DNA from: Lentzea terrae
GTDB lineage: Bacteria > Actinomycetota > Actinomycetes > Mycobacteriales > Pseudonocardiaceae
DNA: 37,498 nt
Direction: 5' to 3'
Assembly (NCBI RefSeq): GCF_003265345.1
Contig: NZ_QFWW01000037.1
Span: 1-37,498 of the forward strand
How positions within the stretch are numbered: the first letter of the stretch is position 1; each line of letters opens with the position of its first letter. A program made the translations under genes and the position numbers. The notes beneath the pieces are model-generated. The model was not told where the DNA came from and did not search any database. It worked only from the letters and a program-made list of their open reading frames with translations. This document shows positions 1-9,065 of the stretch, one piece after another.

Positions 1-65
1 TGACGATCGGCGAGCCGGAGGAGAACAACGCCTTCCTGGCCGCCGCCCGCGCGTTCACTTCATGA
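1..65 (+). CDS. C-terminal end of a PLP-dependent aminotransferase-like protein (partial)
   Basis: Only the last 20 codons and the TGA stop are inside the window. The open frame reads TIGEPEENNAFLAAARAFTS. The pattern (V/I)G-x-P-E-E-N-x-A-F-L is what I know from the extreme C-terminus of histidinol-phosphate aminotransferases and related class I/II aminotransferases, so I infer such an enzyme enters from the left. The 3' end overlaps the 3' end of the convergent exporter gene by 11 bases. The identification rests on a very short stretch and is moderate. Confidence 0.5.
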   Translation, partial: TIGEPEENNAFLAAARAFTS

Positions 66-804
66 GCAGCTGAACGATCGCCGCGACTCCCACCACCACG
101 ATGACGCCGCGCAACACGGCGGGTGGGAGTTTGCGGCCGATCTTGGCCCCGATCTGCCCGCCGACGACGGACCCGACGGCCAGCAGCAGCACGGCCAGCC
201 ACGCCACGTCGGCGATGAAGATGAACATGACGCCCGCGACCAGGTTCACGAACGCGGTCAGCAGGTTCTTCACCGCGTTCATCCGCTGCAGGTGCTCGTT
301 GACGAGCACACCCATGATCCCCATGACGAGCACGCCCTGCGCGGCCCCGAAGTAACCGCCGTAGATGCCCGCGGCGAAAACCCCGATCCACAGCAGCACA
401 CCGCCGTCGGTCTGACTGCGCTTGTGAGCCAGCTTGCGGTTGAGCCACGGCTGCATCACCACGAGGACCAGCGCGATCACGATCAGCACCGGCACGATCG
501 CCTGGAACGCCTTCTCCGGCAACGTCACCAGCAAGATCGCACCGACGATGCCGCCCAGGATCGACGCGGGCAACAGTTTCGCGATGCGCGACTTCTGCCC
601 CTTGAGCTCCTCGCGGTACCCCCACGCGCCGGACAGCGAGCCAGGCACCAGCCCGAGGCTGTTGGAGACGTTCGCCACCACGGGCGGGTAACCGACGGCG
701 AGCAGCACGGGAAACGTCACGAGCGTGCCGCTGCCGACGACGGTGTTGATGCCGCCTGCGAACACACCCGCGATGACCACCGCGATTGCTTCCCAGACCG
801 TCAT
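55..804 (-). CDS. TauE/SafE (TSUP) family membrane exporter
   Basis: A 249-residue polytopic membrane protein with about eight hydrophobic segments, in the two-repeat arrangement of the TauE/SafE family. The first repeat carries GGINTVVGSGTLVTFPVLL and the second GIYGGYFGAAQGVLVMGIM, both typical family signatures. Members move sulfite, sulfonates or related small organic anions across the cytoplasmic membrane; the substrate here cannot be told. I chose the ATG at 804 because it is preceded by a GGGGGTG ribosome-binding sequence and begins the hydrophobic region directly (MTVWEAIAVV). An upstream in-frame ATG at 915 would add 37 non-membrane residues and run through the terminator hairpin at 871-916. 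It is downstream of, but separated by that hairpin from, the large surface protein gene. Confidence 0.88.
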   Translation of the reverse strand: MTVWEAIAVVIAGVFAGGINTVVGSGTLVTFPVLLAVGYPPVVANVSNSLGLVPGSLSGAWGYREELKGQKSRIAKLLPASILGGIVGAILLVTLPEKAFQAIVPVLIVIALVLVVMQPWLNRKLAHKRSQTDGGVLLWIGVFAAGIYGGYFGAAQGVLVMGIMGVLVNEHLQRMNAVKNLLTAFVNLVAGVMFIFIADVAWLAVLLLAVGSVVGGQIGAKIGRKLPPAVLRGVIVVVGVAAIVQLLMK

Positions 805-870
805 GTCACCCCCAGATACCCAATGGTTAGCGACGCTAACACTCCACTCGGGACAGCGAACTGTGGCGCT

Positions 871-916
871 AATGACAACAGGCCCGGCACTCAGAGTGAG
901 TGCCGGGCCTGTCATT
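871..916 (-). terminator. Hairpin terminator of surface protein gene A
   Basis: A 16-bp perfect stem (878-893 with 897-912) closed by a GAG loop is extended by a 4-bp outer pairing, AATG with CATT, after a small bulge. It begins 11 bases past the stop codon of the surface protein gene and lies before the exporter start, so it most likely ends surface-gene transcription. There is no long T-run, as is common in actinomycetes. Confidence 0.75.
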
Positions 917-926
917 CGGTTTTCAG

Positions 927-3900
927 CTATGCCGTGCGACGGCGTCCGATCACGCGGGCGCCGAAGCCGAAGGCCACGAGCAGTGCGCCGAGCAGGCCGA
1001 GACCGAGCACGCTGGCACCGGTCTTGGCGAGCGCGTCACCCGAACCACCTGCCGGTGCGGCCGGCGGAGTGCCGCCACCACCGGTCTCAGGCTGCTCGAC
1101 AGGTGCGACAGGCAGGTCAGGCACGACGACGAAGTCGTTCCTGTTCTCGTGATCCGCCGAGACCCGGACGCGGCCGCCCCGCTCGCCCTCGAACTTCCAC
1201 GGCCCGTCGACCCCGGCCCAGAAGTCACCGGCGGGAACGCGGTCGAAGCGCACGTGGCCCTGCGCGTCCGAGACCGTCTCGCCGGCGTCGCCACCGAAGT
1301 CGCGGTCGTGCAGCACGATCCGGGTGTTGCCGATGCCCTCGCCCTCGTCCATCGAACCGTTGTCGTTGCGGTCGTGGTAGAGGTCACCGACCACGGAGCC
1401 GAACCCGCCGGGCACCCGTGCGACGTCCTGCGCGAACGGACCGTCGGCGTGGTAGGCGGGGTTCGGCGTGAAGTCGCACGCCGCAGTCACCCTGCCGGAC
1501 TCGTAGGAGGCCTGCGGCACCTTCTCCTTGACGATGAAGGTCTTCGTCTCTCCCGCGCCGAGGGTCACGCCCTTGCCGCGCAGGTCGCCCCACGCCTCCC
1601 GGTCATCGCCGAGGTGGTCCCTGAAGTCACCCCGGTTGCAGGCTGCCTGGATGCCGGTGACGGCCCGGTCGCTGGAGTTCGTCAGCGTGATCGTGATCGT
1701 CGCGACCTCGCCGACCTGGTAGACGTCCTTGTCGAGCGTCAAAGTCGCGCTGTACGCCTCGCTGAACGGACGCTCGGCACGTGCGGTCAGCTGGCCCGGC
1801 TGGCCCGGCTGGACGCGGACGTCCACGTCGTCACCGGACCTGCGGACGATCCAGCCGTCGGCGAGCGTGTAGTTGACGGAGTAGCCGCCCGACGGGATGC
1901 CCTTGAACGAGTAGCGGCCCTCCGCATCCGTCGTGGTCTTGAGGGACCCGGTCGGCACACCGCCGTAGGCGTCGACCACGGCACCTGCCGCCGCCTCGCC
2001 CGCGTCCTGCTGCCCGTTGCGGTTCTTGTCCATGTAGACGACACCTGAAAGATCGCCCTTGGTCTGCACGACCGGCACCTCACCGGAGAACAGGCTGTTG
2101 GAGTTCGGGCCGCCCAGGTAGTCGAGGCCGCCCCAGATCGACAGCTTGCCGTTCTGGATGTCGTGGATGTTGCCGACGCCCTCGAACGTGCGGGACTCAC
2201 CAGGTGTGAGCTCGATGCCCGCGCCGCCGTCGGAGAAGTCACCCCACAGGCCCTCCGGCAGCTCGACCGCGAGGACGGGCCAGTCGAGGCGCACCCGCTC
2301 GGCGGTCTTGCCACCGATGTTCGTGACGGTCAGCCAGAACCGCACCTGCTCGTGCGACTCGTAGCTCGGCTTCTCGAAGCGCACGACGCCGCGCGGCAGC
2401 GGTGCGGCCAGGCCCGGCTCGAGCCAGAACGTGCGCTCGCCGCCCGTCCCGGCGACGGTCACCTCCGAGACGACAGGGCCGCCCTTGAACATCCAGGAAC
2501 CGTCGACCCTGACCCAGTACGACCCGGCCGGAACTCCGAAGAACTCGGCCTTGCCGTCCGCACCGGTCGTGCGCTCGGCGACCACGGAACCGGTCGTCTG
2601 GCTCCTGAGCGAGATCTTGAGACCGCTGATCTCCTCGCCCGGATCGACATCCCCGTCCTTGTTCTCGTCGTGGACCATGTTGATCTTGTAGCTGGTGGAT
2701 CCCGGGTCGGTCACCTCCGGGCCCGGCTCGACGAAGAGCCACGACTCGAAGGTGGCACCGCGGACGTTGCCGAACGGCATGCCCTCCGACCAGTCGTTGA
2801 TGATCCGCCACGGACCGAGCACGACCGGCGTGTACTCGCCGACCGCCAGATCCGGGAAGACCCACTTGCCTTCGGCGTCCGCGGTGGTGCTCGCGACCGT
2901 CTTGCCGGTGTCCGGGTCGAGCAGCACGACTTTGACGTTCGGGATCTTCGTCGGGTTCATCTGGTCCTTGACGATGGCACCGCGGAACGTCTCGGTCACG
3001 CCGGGCACCCTGGTCTTGGTGGAGACGTACGGGTTGCCGGCGCCGTTCTCCGGCCCGAAGTTGCACCAGATGCTGACGTAGCCGTAGTCCGGCGACTCCG
3101 CGGGCATCGCCGCGTCGACGTTCAGGGTGAACGTTTCACCGTCGGCGATGTCCACACCGGACGCGCCCTTGGACAGCGGGCCCCACCCGGCCCCGTCGTT
3201 GCTGAGGAAAGGCCCACCGAAGCCGCCGCCGCACTCCGCCTTGACGTGGACCGGCTTGCCGGTCCCGTTCGTGATCGACACGGTGAGACCGACCGTCGCA
3301 CCAGCCTCGTAGGACGGCTTGTTGAACTTCATCGACGCCGTGAGCTTGTCGGACAGCGGACGGACCATCCGGAGCACCGCGGTGCCCTCGTCGCCGGGGT
3401 TGACGACGGAGGTCTGCTCCTCGCTGTCCCCCACGACCCAGCCGCCCTCGCGGTCCCACGTGCTCGAGGCGCGGTAGCGACCGGCGGGCACGTTGGTGAA
3501 CCGGACCCGGCCACCCGCGTCCGACTTGGCGCTCAGCCAGACCGACGGCTTGCCACCGTTGATGTTCACGGTGCGGTTCCCGATCGCCTCGCCCGCGTCC
3601 ATCTGCCCGTTCAGGTTGCGGTCGCCGTAGATGACGGCCGAGAACGCGCCGGTGCCCCAGACGACGTTCGCCTGCGCCTCGGCCTTGTTGTTGGTGATGT
3701 CCGGGTCGGGGTAGAGCGTGCCGACCTCGGTGCGGAAGCGCAGTGTGCGGAGCTTCTCCGGGTCGCTGGCGCCGTCCCGTGCCCTGGCGACGAGGGTGAC
3801 CTGCTTGCTCTCACCCGGCCAGACCTCGATCGGCGTCTCCACGAACTTGCGGTACTGCTGGTAGTCGAAGTACGGCTGTTCCTCGACGTACGGGTTGCGC

Positions 3901-5744
3901 CAGTCACCCTTGGCCGGCGCCTTGCCGGTGCCGACGTTCTCGACCTTGAGCGTCATCCGCACCGGGTCGGAGATGTCGTAGGTCTCCTTGTCGAAGCTGA
4001 CCGAGACCTTGAGATCGGGGGCGAAGACGGTCGGGTCCTTCACCTCGGGACCGGGCACGACGTCGAGGTCGACCTTGACGTCCTGGTCCCCGACGGCGTC
4101 GACGAGACGCTGGGTGCTGCCGTCGGCGAACTTCCACTGGCCGGCGAGCTTCAGCGCGATCTTGCCCTGCGGCACGTTCGAGATCGACCAGTTGCCGTCG
4201 TAGGTCTGCCCGTCTCCCACGATCCGGTTGTTGGCCGGGTTGTACGCGACGACCTTGACGAACCCGTTGACCGGCGCGCCGTTGCTCAGCACCCGGCCGG
4301 ACACCGTGCCGATGGTGCCGGCGACATCGACGCCGGCGGTGAGACCGGGGTCGGAGTAACCGGGGAAGCCGTACCCGCCGCCGTCGACGTTGCGGCCGTC
4401 GATGCTGAACACGCAGGCGAAGTAGACCTTGCCGGTCGGGAAGTCGACATCGGGCACGGTGTCGGTGATGGTGACCTGCTTCGCCTCGAACGCGCCGATC
4501 GTGATGCCGCCGCGGTCCGGCCGCAGCTCACCCCAGCCGGGGCCGGTGCCGTCCAGCGTCGCCGGGTCGTTCTCCGGGTCGCACACCGCGACCAGGCCGG
4601 TGATCGGCGTCGAGCCGGTGTTGCGCAGGTTGACCGTCACCGAGATCGGGTCGCCCTTGGCGTACTTCGCCTTGTCGAACGAGTGCCCGAAGACCTGCAG
4701 GGAACGCGAGAGCGCGGGCCCGACCTGGAGCGCGAGCTCAGTGCTCTCACCGTTCTTCACGACGATGAACTGACCGGGCTTCACCGCGAGACCGTCGGGG
4801 TCGTACCCGCTGCCCATGCGTGCCTGGTAGGTGCCGACGGGGATCTCCCAGAACGAGAAACTCCCGTTCTGGAGGATGAACGTCGAGCCGGGGAAGTCAG
4901 GACCACCGGTCAGCTTCATCTGCCGGTAGCCGGTGAGAGTCTCGCCGGGGTCGGCGGCACCGTTGCCGTTCTTGTCCTCGTACACCACACCGGACAGCCG
5001 GCCGACGCGCTTGATGATCTTCGCCTCGGCCCGTGCCTCGTTGTCGTTGGGCGCCTTGTCCTTCCCGCCCTCGACGTAGGTGCGCAAGCCGAGCGCGACG
5101 CTGTCGCCGAGCTGCGTGTCCCGCGTGCCGCCGAGCTTGAACGTCTTCGTTTCGCCGGGCGCCAGACTGGGACGGGAGACCAGCTCGTCGACACCGGTGC
5201 TCAGGTACATGGCGTAGGGCTCGGCGGCGAACCGGATCTGGTTCGCGGGCGCGTCACCAGCGTTGGTGACAGTCACCGTGAGGCTGAGCGCCTCACCCGA
5301 CGCGTACTCCGGCTTGTCGAACTTCACCGAGAGCTTGAGGTCGGGAACGGCCTGCTGCTCCTGGACGGCCTGGGCCTTCTGCTCCTCCGGCTTCGCGGGC
5401 TCGACCGCAGCTGCAGGCGGGGCGACGGGCGTGACCGGTGTGGACGGATCAGCCGGCGGCTGAACAGGCGGCTGAACAGGCGGAGCGGGTTCGGTCGACG
5501 ACGAGGGCGGTGCCGCGGGTTCGGTCGACGACGGCGGCGCGGGCTCCGGGGTCGCGGACGACGGGGGCGGCGTGACCGTTTCCGTCGGCGTCACCGTTTC
5601 CGTCGGCGTCGGCGTCGGCGTCGGCGCGGCGCTCGTCGGGTCGTCCTGCGCGAACGCGGTGGACGCACCGCCGAACGCCAGGACTGCTGCAGTGGTCAAG
5701 GCCCCGAATCTGAGCAGGGCACGTCTGACCGATCTCTCGGACAA
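927..5744 (-). CDS. Giant LAKTG-anchored surface protein A, SdrD-B-like/CARDB-like repeats
   Basis: A 1605-residue secreted wall protein. Residues 1-32 form a signal peptide with likely cleavage at AFA/QDD, followed by a Pro/Thr/Ser stalk to about residue 133. Then come alternating Ig-like modules starting with patterns such as LSVKFDKPEY, and SdrD-B-like modules with a calcium-loop-like signature DxNxNGxxDxGE near residues 253, 705, 1021, 1236 and 1453. The C-terminus is a classic sorting signal: LAKTG, a hydrophobic stretch, then GRRRTA. LAxTG is the form used by class E sortases of actinobacteria. The start is TTG, placed behind GGGGG and shared with the paralogues. The N-terminal ~1000 residues resemble surface protein B and the last ~550 resemble C and D, so it looks like a fusion of two paralogue types. 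Ligand and role are unknown; adhesion or wall structure is an inference. Confidence 0.9.
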   Translation of the reverse strand: MSERSVRRALLRFGALTTAAVLAFGGASTAFAQDDPTSAAPTPTPTPTETVTPTETVTPPPSSATPEPAPPSSTEPAAPPSSSTEPAPPVQPPVQPPADPSTPVTPVAPPAAAVEPAKPEEQKAQAVQEQQAVPDLKLSVKFDKPEYASGEALSLTVTVTNAGDAPANQIRFAAEPYAMYLSTGVDELVSRPSLAPGETKTFKLGGTRDTQLGDSVALGLRTYVEGGKDKAPNDNEARAEAKIIKRVGRLSGVVYEDKNGNGAADPGETLTGYRQMKLTGGPDFPGSTFILQNGSFSFWEIPVGTYQARMGSGYDPDGLAVKPGQFIVVKNGESTELALQVGPALSRSLQVFGHSFDKAKYAKGDPISVTVNLRNTGSTPITGLVAVCDPENDPATLDGTGPGWGELRPDRGGITIGAFEAKQVTITDTVPDVDFPTGKVYFACVFSIDGRNVDGGGYGFPGYSDPGLTAGVDVAGTIGTVSGRVLSNGAPVNGFVKVVAYNPANNRIVGDGQTYDGNWSISNVPQGKIALKLAGQWKFADGSTQRLVDAVGDQDVKVDLDVVPGPEVKDPTVFAPDLKVSVSFDKETYDISDPVRMTLKVENVGTGKAPAKGDWRNPYVEEQPYFDYQQYRKFVETPIEVWPGESKQVTLVARARDGASDPEKLRTLRFRTEVGTLYPDPDITNNKAEAQANVVWGTGAFSAVIYGDRNLNGQMDAGEAIGNRTVNINGGKPSVWLSAKSDAGGRVRFTNVPAGRYRASSTWDREGGWVVGDSEEQTSVVNPGDEGTAVLRMVRPLSDKLTASMKFNKPSYEAGATVGLTVSITNGTGKPVHVKAECGGGFGGPFLSNDGAGWGPLSKGASGVDIADGETFTLNVDAAMPAESPDYGYVSIWCNFGPENGAGNPYVSTKTRVPGVTETFRGAIVKDQMNPTKIPNVKVVLLDPDTGKTVASTTADAEGKWVFPDLAVGEYTPVVLGPWRIINDWSEGMPFGNVRGATFESWLFVEPGPEVTDPGSTSYKINMVHDENKDGDVDPGEEISGLKISLRSQTTGSVVAERTTGADGKAEFFGVPAGSYWVRVDGSWMFKGGPVVSEVTVAGTGGERTFWLEPGLAAPLPRGVVRFEKPSYESHEQVRFWLTVTNIGGKTAERVRLDWPVLAVELPEGLWGDFSDGGAGIELTPGESRTFEGVGNIHDIQNGKLSIWGGLDYLGGPNSNSLFSGEVPVVQTKGDLSGVVYMDKNRNGQQDAGEAAAGAVVDAYGGVPTGSLKTTTDAEGRYSFKGIPSGGYSVNYTLADGWIVRRSGDDVDVRVQPGQPGQLTARAERPFSEAYSATLTLDKDVYQVGEVATITITLTNSSDRAVTGIQAACNRGDFRDHLGDDREAWGDLRGKGVTLGAGETKTFIVKEKVPQASYESGRVTAACDFTPNPAYHADGPFAQDVARVPGGFGSVVGDLYHDRNDNGSMDEGEGIGNTRIVLHDRDFGGDAGETVSDAQGHVRFDRVPAGDFWAGVDGPWKFEGERGGRVRVSADHENRNDFVVVPDLPVAPVEQPETGGGGTPPAAPAGGSGDALAKTGASVLGLGLLGALLVAFGFGARVIGRRRTA

Positions 5745-5770
5745 AGGGAATCCCCCAGGTTGAGGTGGAC

Positions 5771-5804
5771 AGCGGGGCGGCGCTCAGACGAGCGCCGCCC
5801 CGCT
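5771..5804 (-). terminator. Hairpin between surface genes B and A
   Basis: A perfect 15-bp GC-rich stem (5771-5785 with 5790-5804) with a four-base AGAC loop lies 16 bases after the stop of gene B. The TTG start of gene A follows only 26 bases later, and that space is used by its ribosome-binding site. The hairpin is therefore either a terminator for B or an attenuator that lowers readthrough into A. Confidence 0.7.
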
Positions 5805-5820
5805 GCCGCAGAGAACGGTG

Positions 5821-8800
5821 TTACTTGGTCGAAGGCTTGCGGCGCATTGCCGCGCCGGCCAGGACGAGCAGGCCACCGAAGAGGGTGAGGCCGAGCACGC
5901 TCACGCCCGTGTTCGCGAGCGCGCTGGTGTTCTTCATCTTCTTCGCCTGGATGAGCTTGGTCTTCGAGACCTTCTTCGGGCCGCCCGTCTTGGTGCCGCC
6001 GCCCGGCCTGGCCACGGCTTCGGGGTCGGCGACTTCAGGGCCAGGATCGACCCAGAACGGCATCGGGTCGGACCGGCCGCGGACGTTGATGAAGCCCTCG
6101 CTCTCCCGCCACTGGTCCTCCCTGACCTTCCAGGGGCCGACCACGAGCGGCGTGTACGCGCCGACCGCGAGGTCCGGGAACTCCCACTTGCCGTCGGCGT
6201 CGGCCATGGTGCTCGCGACCGGCTGGTTGGTGTCCGGGTCGAGCAGCACCACCTTCACGTTCGGCACCGGTTGCGGGTTCTCGTTCGTGCCGGTGACGAC
6301 CATGCCCCGGAACGTCTGCGTCGCGCCGGGCACCTTGGTCTCCGCAGAGGCCCAGGGGTTGCCCTGGTTGTCCGCCGGCCCGAACTGGCAGCCGACGCCC
6401 ACACGACCGTAGTTCGCCGACTCCGGGGGCATCGCGGTGGTGACGCGGTGGGTGTACGTGGCACCGACCGCGACCTCGACGCCGGATCCGTTCCTCTTGA
6501 ACGCGCCCCAGTCGTCGTTGTCGTTGAAGAGGTCGCGGCCTCCCCAACCCGAGCAGGCCGCAGTCACGTGGACGGGCTTGTCGGAGTTGTTCGTGATCGA
6601 CGCCGTGACGCCGAGGACGGCTCCCTCCGGGTAGGACGGCTGGTCGAACTTCAGCGTCGCCACCAGTTTGTCCGACAGCGGGCGGACCAGCCGGATCGCC
6701 AGAGTGCCCTCGTCGCCGGGGTTCACCACGCCGACCGGGCTGGCCTCGGGGGGCATCCAACCGTCCCGCCAGTTCTCCATGGCGTCCTGTGCGCGGAAGG
6801 AGCCCGCGGGCAGATCGGTGAACCGGGCCCAGCCGAACGCGTCGGTCTTGCCGTCCACGCCGACGTGCGGCCGCCCGCCACTGATGCCCATCTTCCGGTT
6901 CCCGAGCTCCTCGCCCGCGTCCGGCTGTTCGTTCAGGTTGCGGTCGCCGTAGAAGAAGACCTTCAGCGAGCCGTTGGTGCTCCAGGTGACGCTCGCGCGC
7001 CCCTCGGCCTTGTTGTTGGTCCAGTCCGGGTCTCCGGACTGCGTGGCCACTTCGGCGATGTAGCGCAACGTGCGGAGCTTCTCCGGGTCCATCCCGCCGT
7101 CCCGCGGCTTGCCGATCAGGGTGAACTGCGTGCTCTCACCCGGCCACAGCTCGATCGGGGTCTCCAGGAACTTGCGGTACTGGAGGTATTCGAAGGACGG
7201 CTGTTCCTCGTGCCACTGGTTGCGCCAGTCACCCCGTCCCGGGCCCTTGCCGGTGCCGATGTTCTCGACCTTGAGCGTCATCCGCACCGGATCGGAGATG
7301 TCGTAGATCTCCTTGTCGAAGGTGACCGACACCTTGAGGTCGGGGGCGAAGACGGTCGGGTCCTTCACCTCGGGACCGGGCACGACGTCGAGGTCGACCT
7401 TCGTCTCCTCGTCCCCGACGACGTCGACGAGACGCTGGGTGCTGCCGTCGGCGAACTTCCACCGGCCGACGACCTTCAGCGCGACCTTGCCCTGCGGCAC
7501 GTTCGAGATCCACCAGTTGCCGTCGTAGGTCCACCCATCGCCCACGATCCGGTTGTTCGCCGGGTTGTACGCGACGACCTTGACGAACCCGTTGGCCGGC
7601 GTGCCGTTGCTCAGCGCGCGGCCGGACACGCGGCCGAGCGTGCCGGCGACGTCCGCACCGACCGTGAGACCGGGGTCGGAGTACCAGGGCATGCCGTAGC
7701 CGCCGCCGGCGATGTTGCGGCCGTCGACGCTGAACACGCAGCCGAAGTAGACCTTGCCGGTCGGGTAGTCGACGTCCGGCACGGTGTCGGTGATGGTGAC
7801 CGGCACCGTCTGACCCACGCCGATCGTGATGCCGCCTCGATCAGGCCGCAGCTCGCCCCAGCCGGGGCCGGTGCCGTCCAGCGTCGCCGGGTCGTTCTCC
7901 GGGTCGCACACAGCGACGAGCTTGGAGATCGGTGCCGTGCCGGTGTTCCGCAGATTCACGGTCACCGAGATCGGGTCGCCCTTGGCGTACTTCGCTTTGT
8001 CGAAGGAGTGCCCGACGACCTGCAGGGAACGCGAGAGTGCGGGCCCGACCTGGAGCGCGACCTCAGTGCTCTCGCCGTTCTTCACGACGATGAACTGACC
8101 GGGCTTCACCACGAGGCCGTCGGGGTTGTACCCCTCGCCGATGCGTGCCTGGTAGGTGCCGACTGGAGCTTCGTAGAAGTCGAACCGTCCGTTGGTGAGC
8201 CAGGTCGACTTGCCGGGGAAGTCAGGACCCCCGGTCAGCGTCACCCGCGAGTAGCCGTTGTTGAGGGCCTCATCCGGGTCGGCGACACCGTTGCCGTTCT
8301 TGTCCTGGTACAGCACGCCGGACACGCGGCCGCTGTTCTTGAAGATCTTCGTCTCGGCGCGCACCTGGTTGTCGCTCGGCGCCTTGTCGGTTGCGCCCTC
8401 GACGTAGGCACGCAGGGTGAGTGTGACCGGAACGCTGCCGACGTAGACCGGCGTGTTCGAGACTGCACCGAGCTTGATCGTCTTCGACTCTCCCGGCGCC
8501 AGGCTCGGGCGGGACACCAGCTCGTCGACGCCGCTGGTCAAGCCCAACTGGAACGGCTCGCTCGCGAACCGGATCTCGTTCGCGCGCGCGTCACCGGCGT
8601 TCTTCACCGTCAGGGTGAGGCTGAGCGACTCGCCCTGCTTGTACTCCGGCTTGTCGAACTTCAGGGAGACCTGGAGGTCCGGCGCAGCAGCCTGCGCGCT
8701 CTGCTGCTCGGCCTTGCGCTCCTCCGGCTTCGGCGCTTCGACCGTCGCGGCAGGCGGGGCGACGGGCGTGACCGGGGTGGACGGATCAGCCGACGGCTGA

Positions 8801-9036
8801 ACAGGAGGAGCGGGTTCGGCCGACGACGGCGGCGGCGCCACGGGTTCGGTCGACGACGGCGGGGCCGGCTCCTCGGTCGAGGAGGGCGGCGGCGTCACCG
8901 TTTCCGTCGGCGTCGGCGCGGTGCTCGTCGGGTCGTCCTGCGCGAACGCGGTGGACGTGCCGCCGAACGCCAGCACCGCGGCGGTGGCTAGAGCCGTGAA
9001 TCTGAGCAGGCCTCGTCTGGCCGATCTGTCTGACAT
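5821..9036 (-). CDS. Large LANTG-anchored surface protein B, paralogue of A
   Basis: A 1071-residue secreted wall protein. The ATG at 9036 is preceded by GGGGAA; an in-frame ATG 33 bases upstream has no such site and would begin inside gene C. The signal peptide ends at AFA/QDD, followed by a Pro/Ser/Thr stalk to about residue 125. CARDB-like Ig modules (SFDKAKYAKGD, TFDKEIYDISD) alternate with SdrD-B-like loops near residues 242 (DKNGNGVADPDE) and 694 (DRNLNEQPDAGE). The second loop has E where G is usual. A Lys-rich stretch (KKVSKTKLIQAKKMK) precedes the LANTG sorting signal, a hydrophobic segment and RRKPSTK. It is colinear with the N-terminal two thirds of A, with long stretches of almost identical DNA (for example 7310-8100 with 3990-4780). 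It lacks the C/D-like C-terminal part of A. Only 29 bases separate it from gene C upstream. Confidence 0.9.
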   Translation of the reverse strand: MSDRSARRGLLRFTALATAAVLAFGGTSTAFAQDDPTSTAPTPTETVTPPPSSTEEPAPPSSTEPVAPPPSSAEPAPPVQPSADPSTPVTPVAPPAATVEAPKPEERKAEQQSAQAAAPDLQVSLKFDKPEYKQGESLSLTLTVKNAGDARANEIRFASEPFQLGLTSGVDELVSRPSLAPGESKTIKLGAVSNTPVYVGSVPVTLTLRAYVEGATDKAPSDNQVRAETKIFKNSGRVSGVLYQDKNGNGVADPDEALNNGYSRVTLTGGPDFPGKSTWLTNGRFDFYEAPVGTYQARIGEGYNPDGLVVKPGQFIVVKNGESTEVALQVGPALSRSLQVVGHSFDKAKYAKGDPISVTVNLRNTGTAPISKLVAVCDPENDPATLDGTGPGWGELRPDRGGITIGVGQTVPVTITDTVPDVDYPTGKVYFGCVFSVDGRNIAGGGYGMPWYSDPGLTVGADVAGTLGRVSGRALSNGTPANGFVKVVAYNPANNRIVGDGWTYDGNWWISNVPQGKVALKVVGRWKFADGSTQRLVDVVGDEETKVDLDVVPGPEVKDPTVFAPDLKVSVTFDKEIYDISDPVRMTLKVENIGTGKGPGRGDWRNQWHEEQPSFEYLQYRKFLETPIELWPGESTQFTLIGKPRDGGMDPEKLRTLRYIAEVATQSGDPDWTNNKAEGRASVTWSTNGSLKVFFYGDRNLNEQPDAGEELGNRKMGISGGRPHVGVDGKTDAFGWARFTDLPAGSFRAQDAMENWRDGWMPPEASPVGVVNPGDEGTLAIRLVRPLSDKLVATLKFDQPSYPEGAVLGVTASITNNSDKPVHVTAACSGWGGRDLFNDNDDWGAFKRNGSGVEVAVGATYTHRVTTAMPPESANYGRVGVGCQFGPADNQGNPWASAETKVPGATQTFRGMVVTGTNENPQPVPNVKVVLLDPDTNQPVASTMADADGKWEFPDLAVGAYTPLVVGPWKVREDQWRESEGFINVRGRSDPMPFWVDPGPEVADPEAVARPGGGTKTGGPKKVSKTKLIQAKKMKNTSALANTGVSVLGLTLFGGLLVLAGAAMRRKPSTK

Positions 9037-9065
9037 CTGGTTCCCCAGTGGTTGGTGCCGATGAA

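Noticed and set aside
2163..5888. 1241-codon open frame on the plus strand opposite surface protein A
   Set aside because: It is a mirror of the strong third-position G/C bias of the gene on the other strand. Its product is a random-looking Arg/Asp/Val/Gly/Leu mix without motifs.
5818..8991. 1057-codon open frame opposite surface protein B
   Set aside because: Same reason: antisense shadow, low-complexity composition, ends in an Arg/Gly/Arg run opposite the Pro/Ser stalk.
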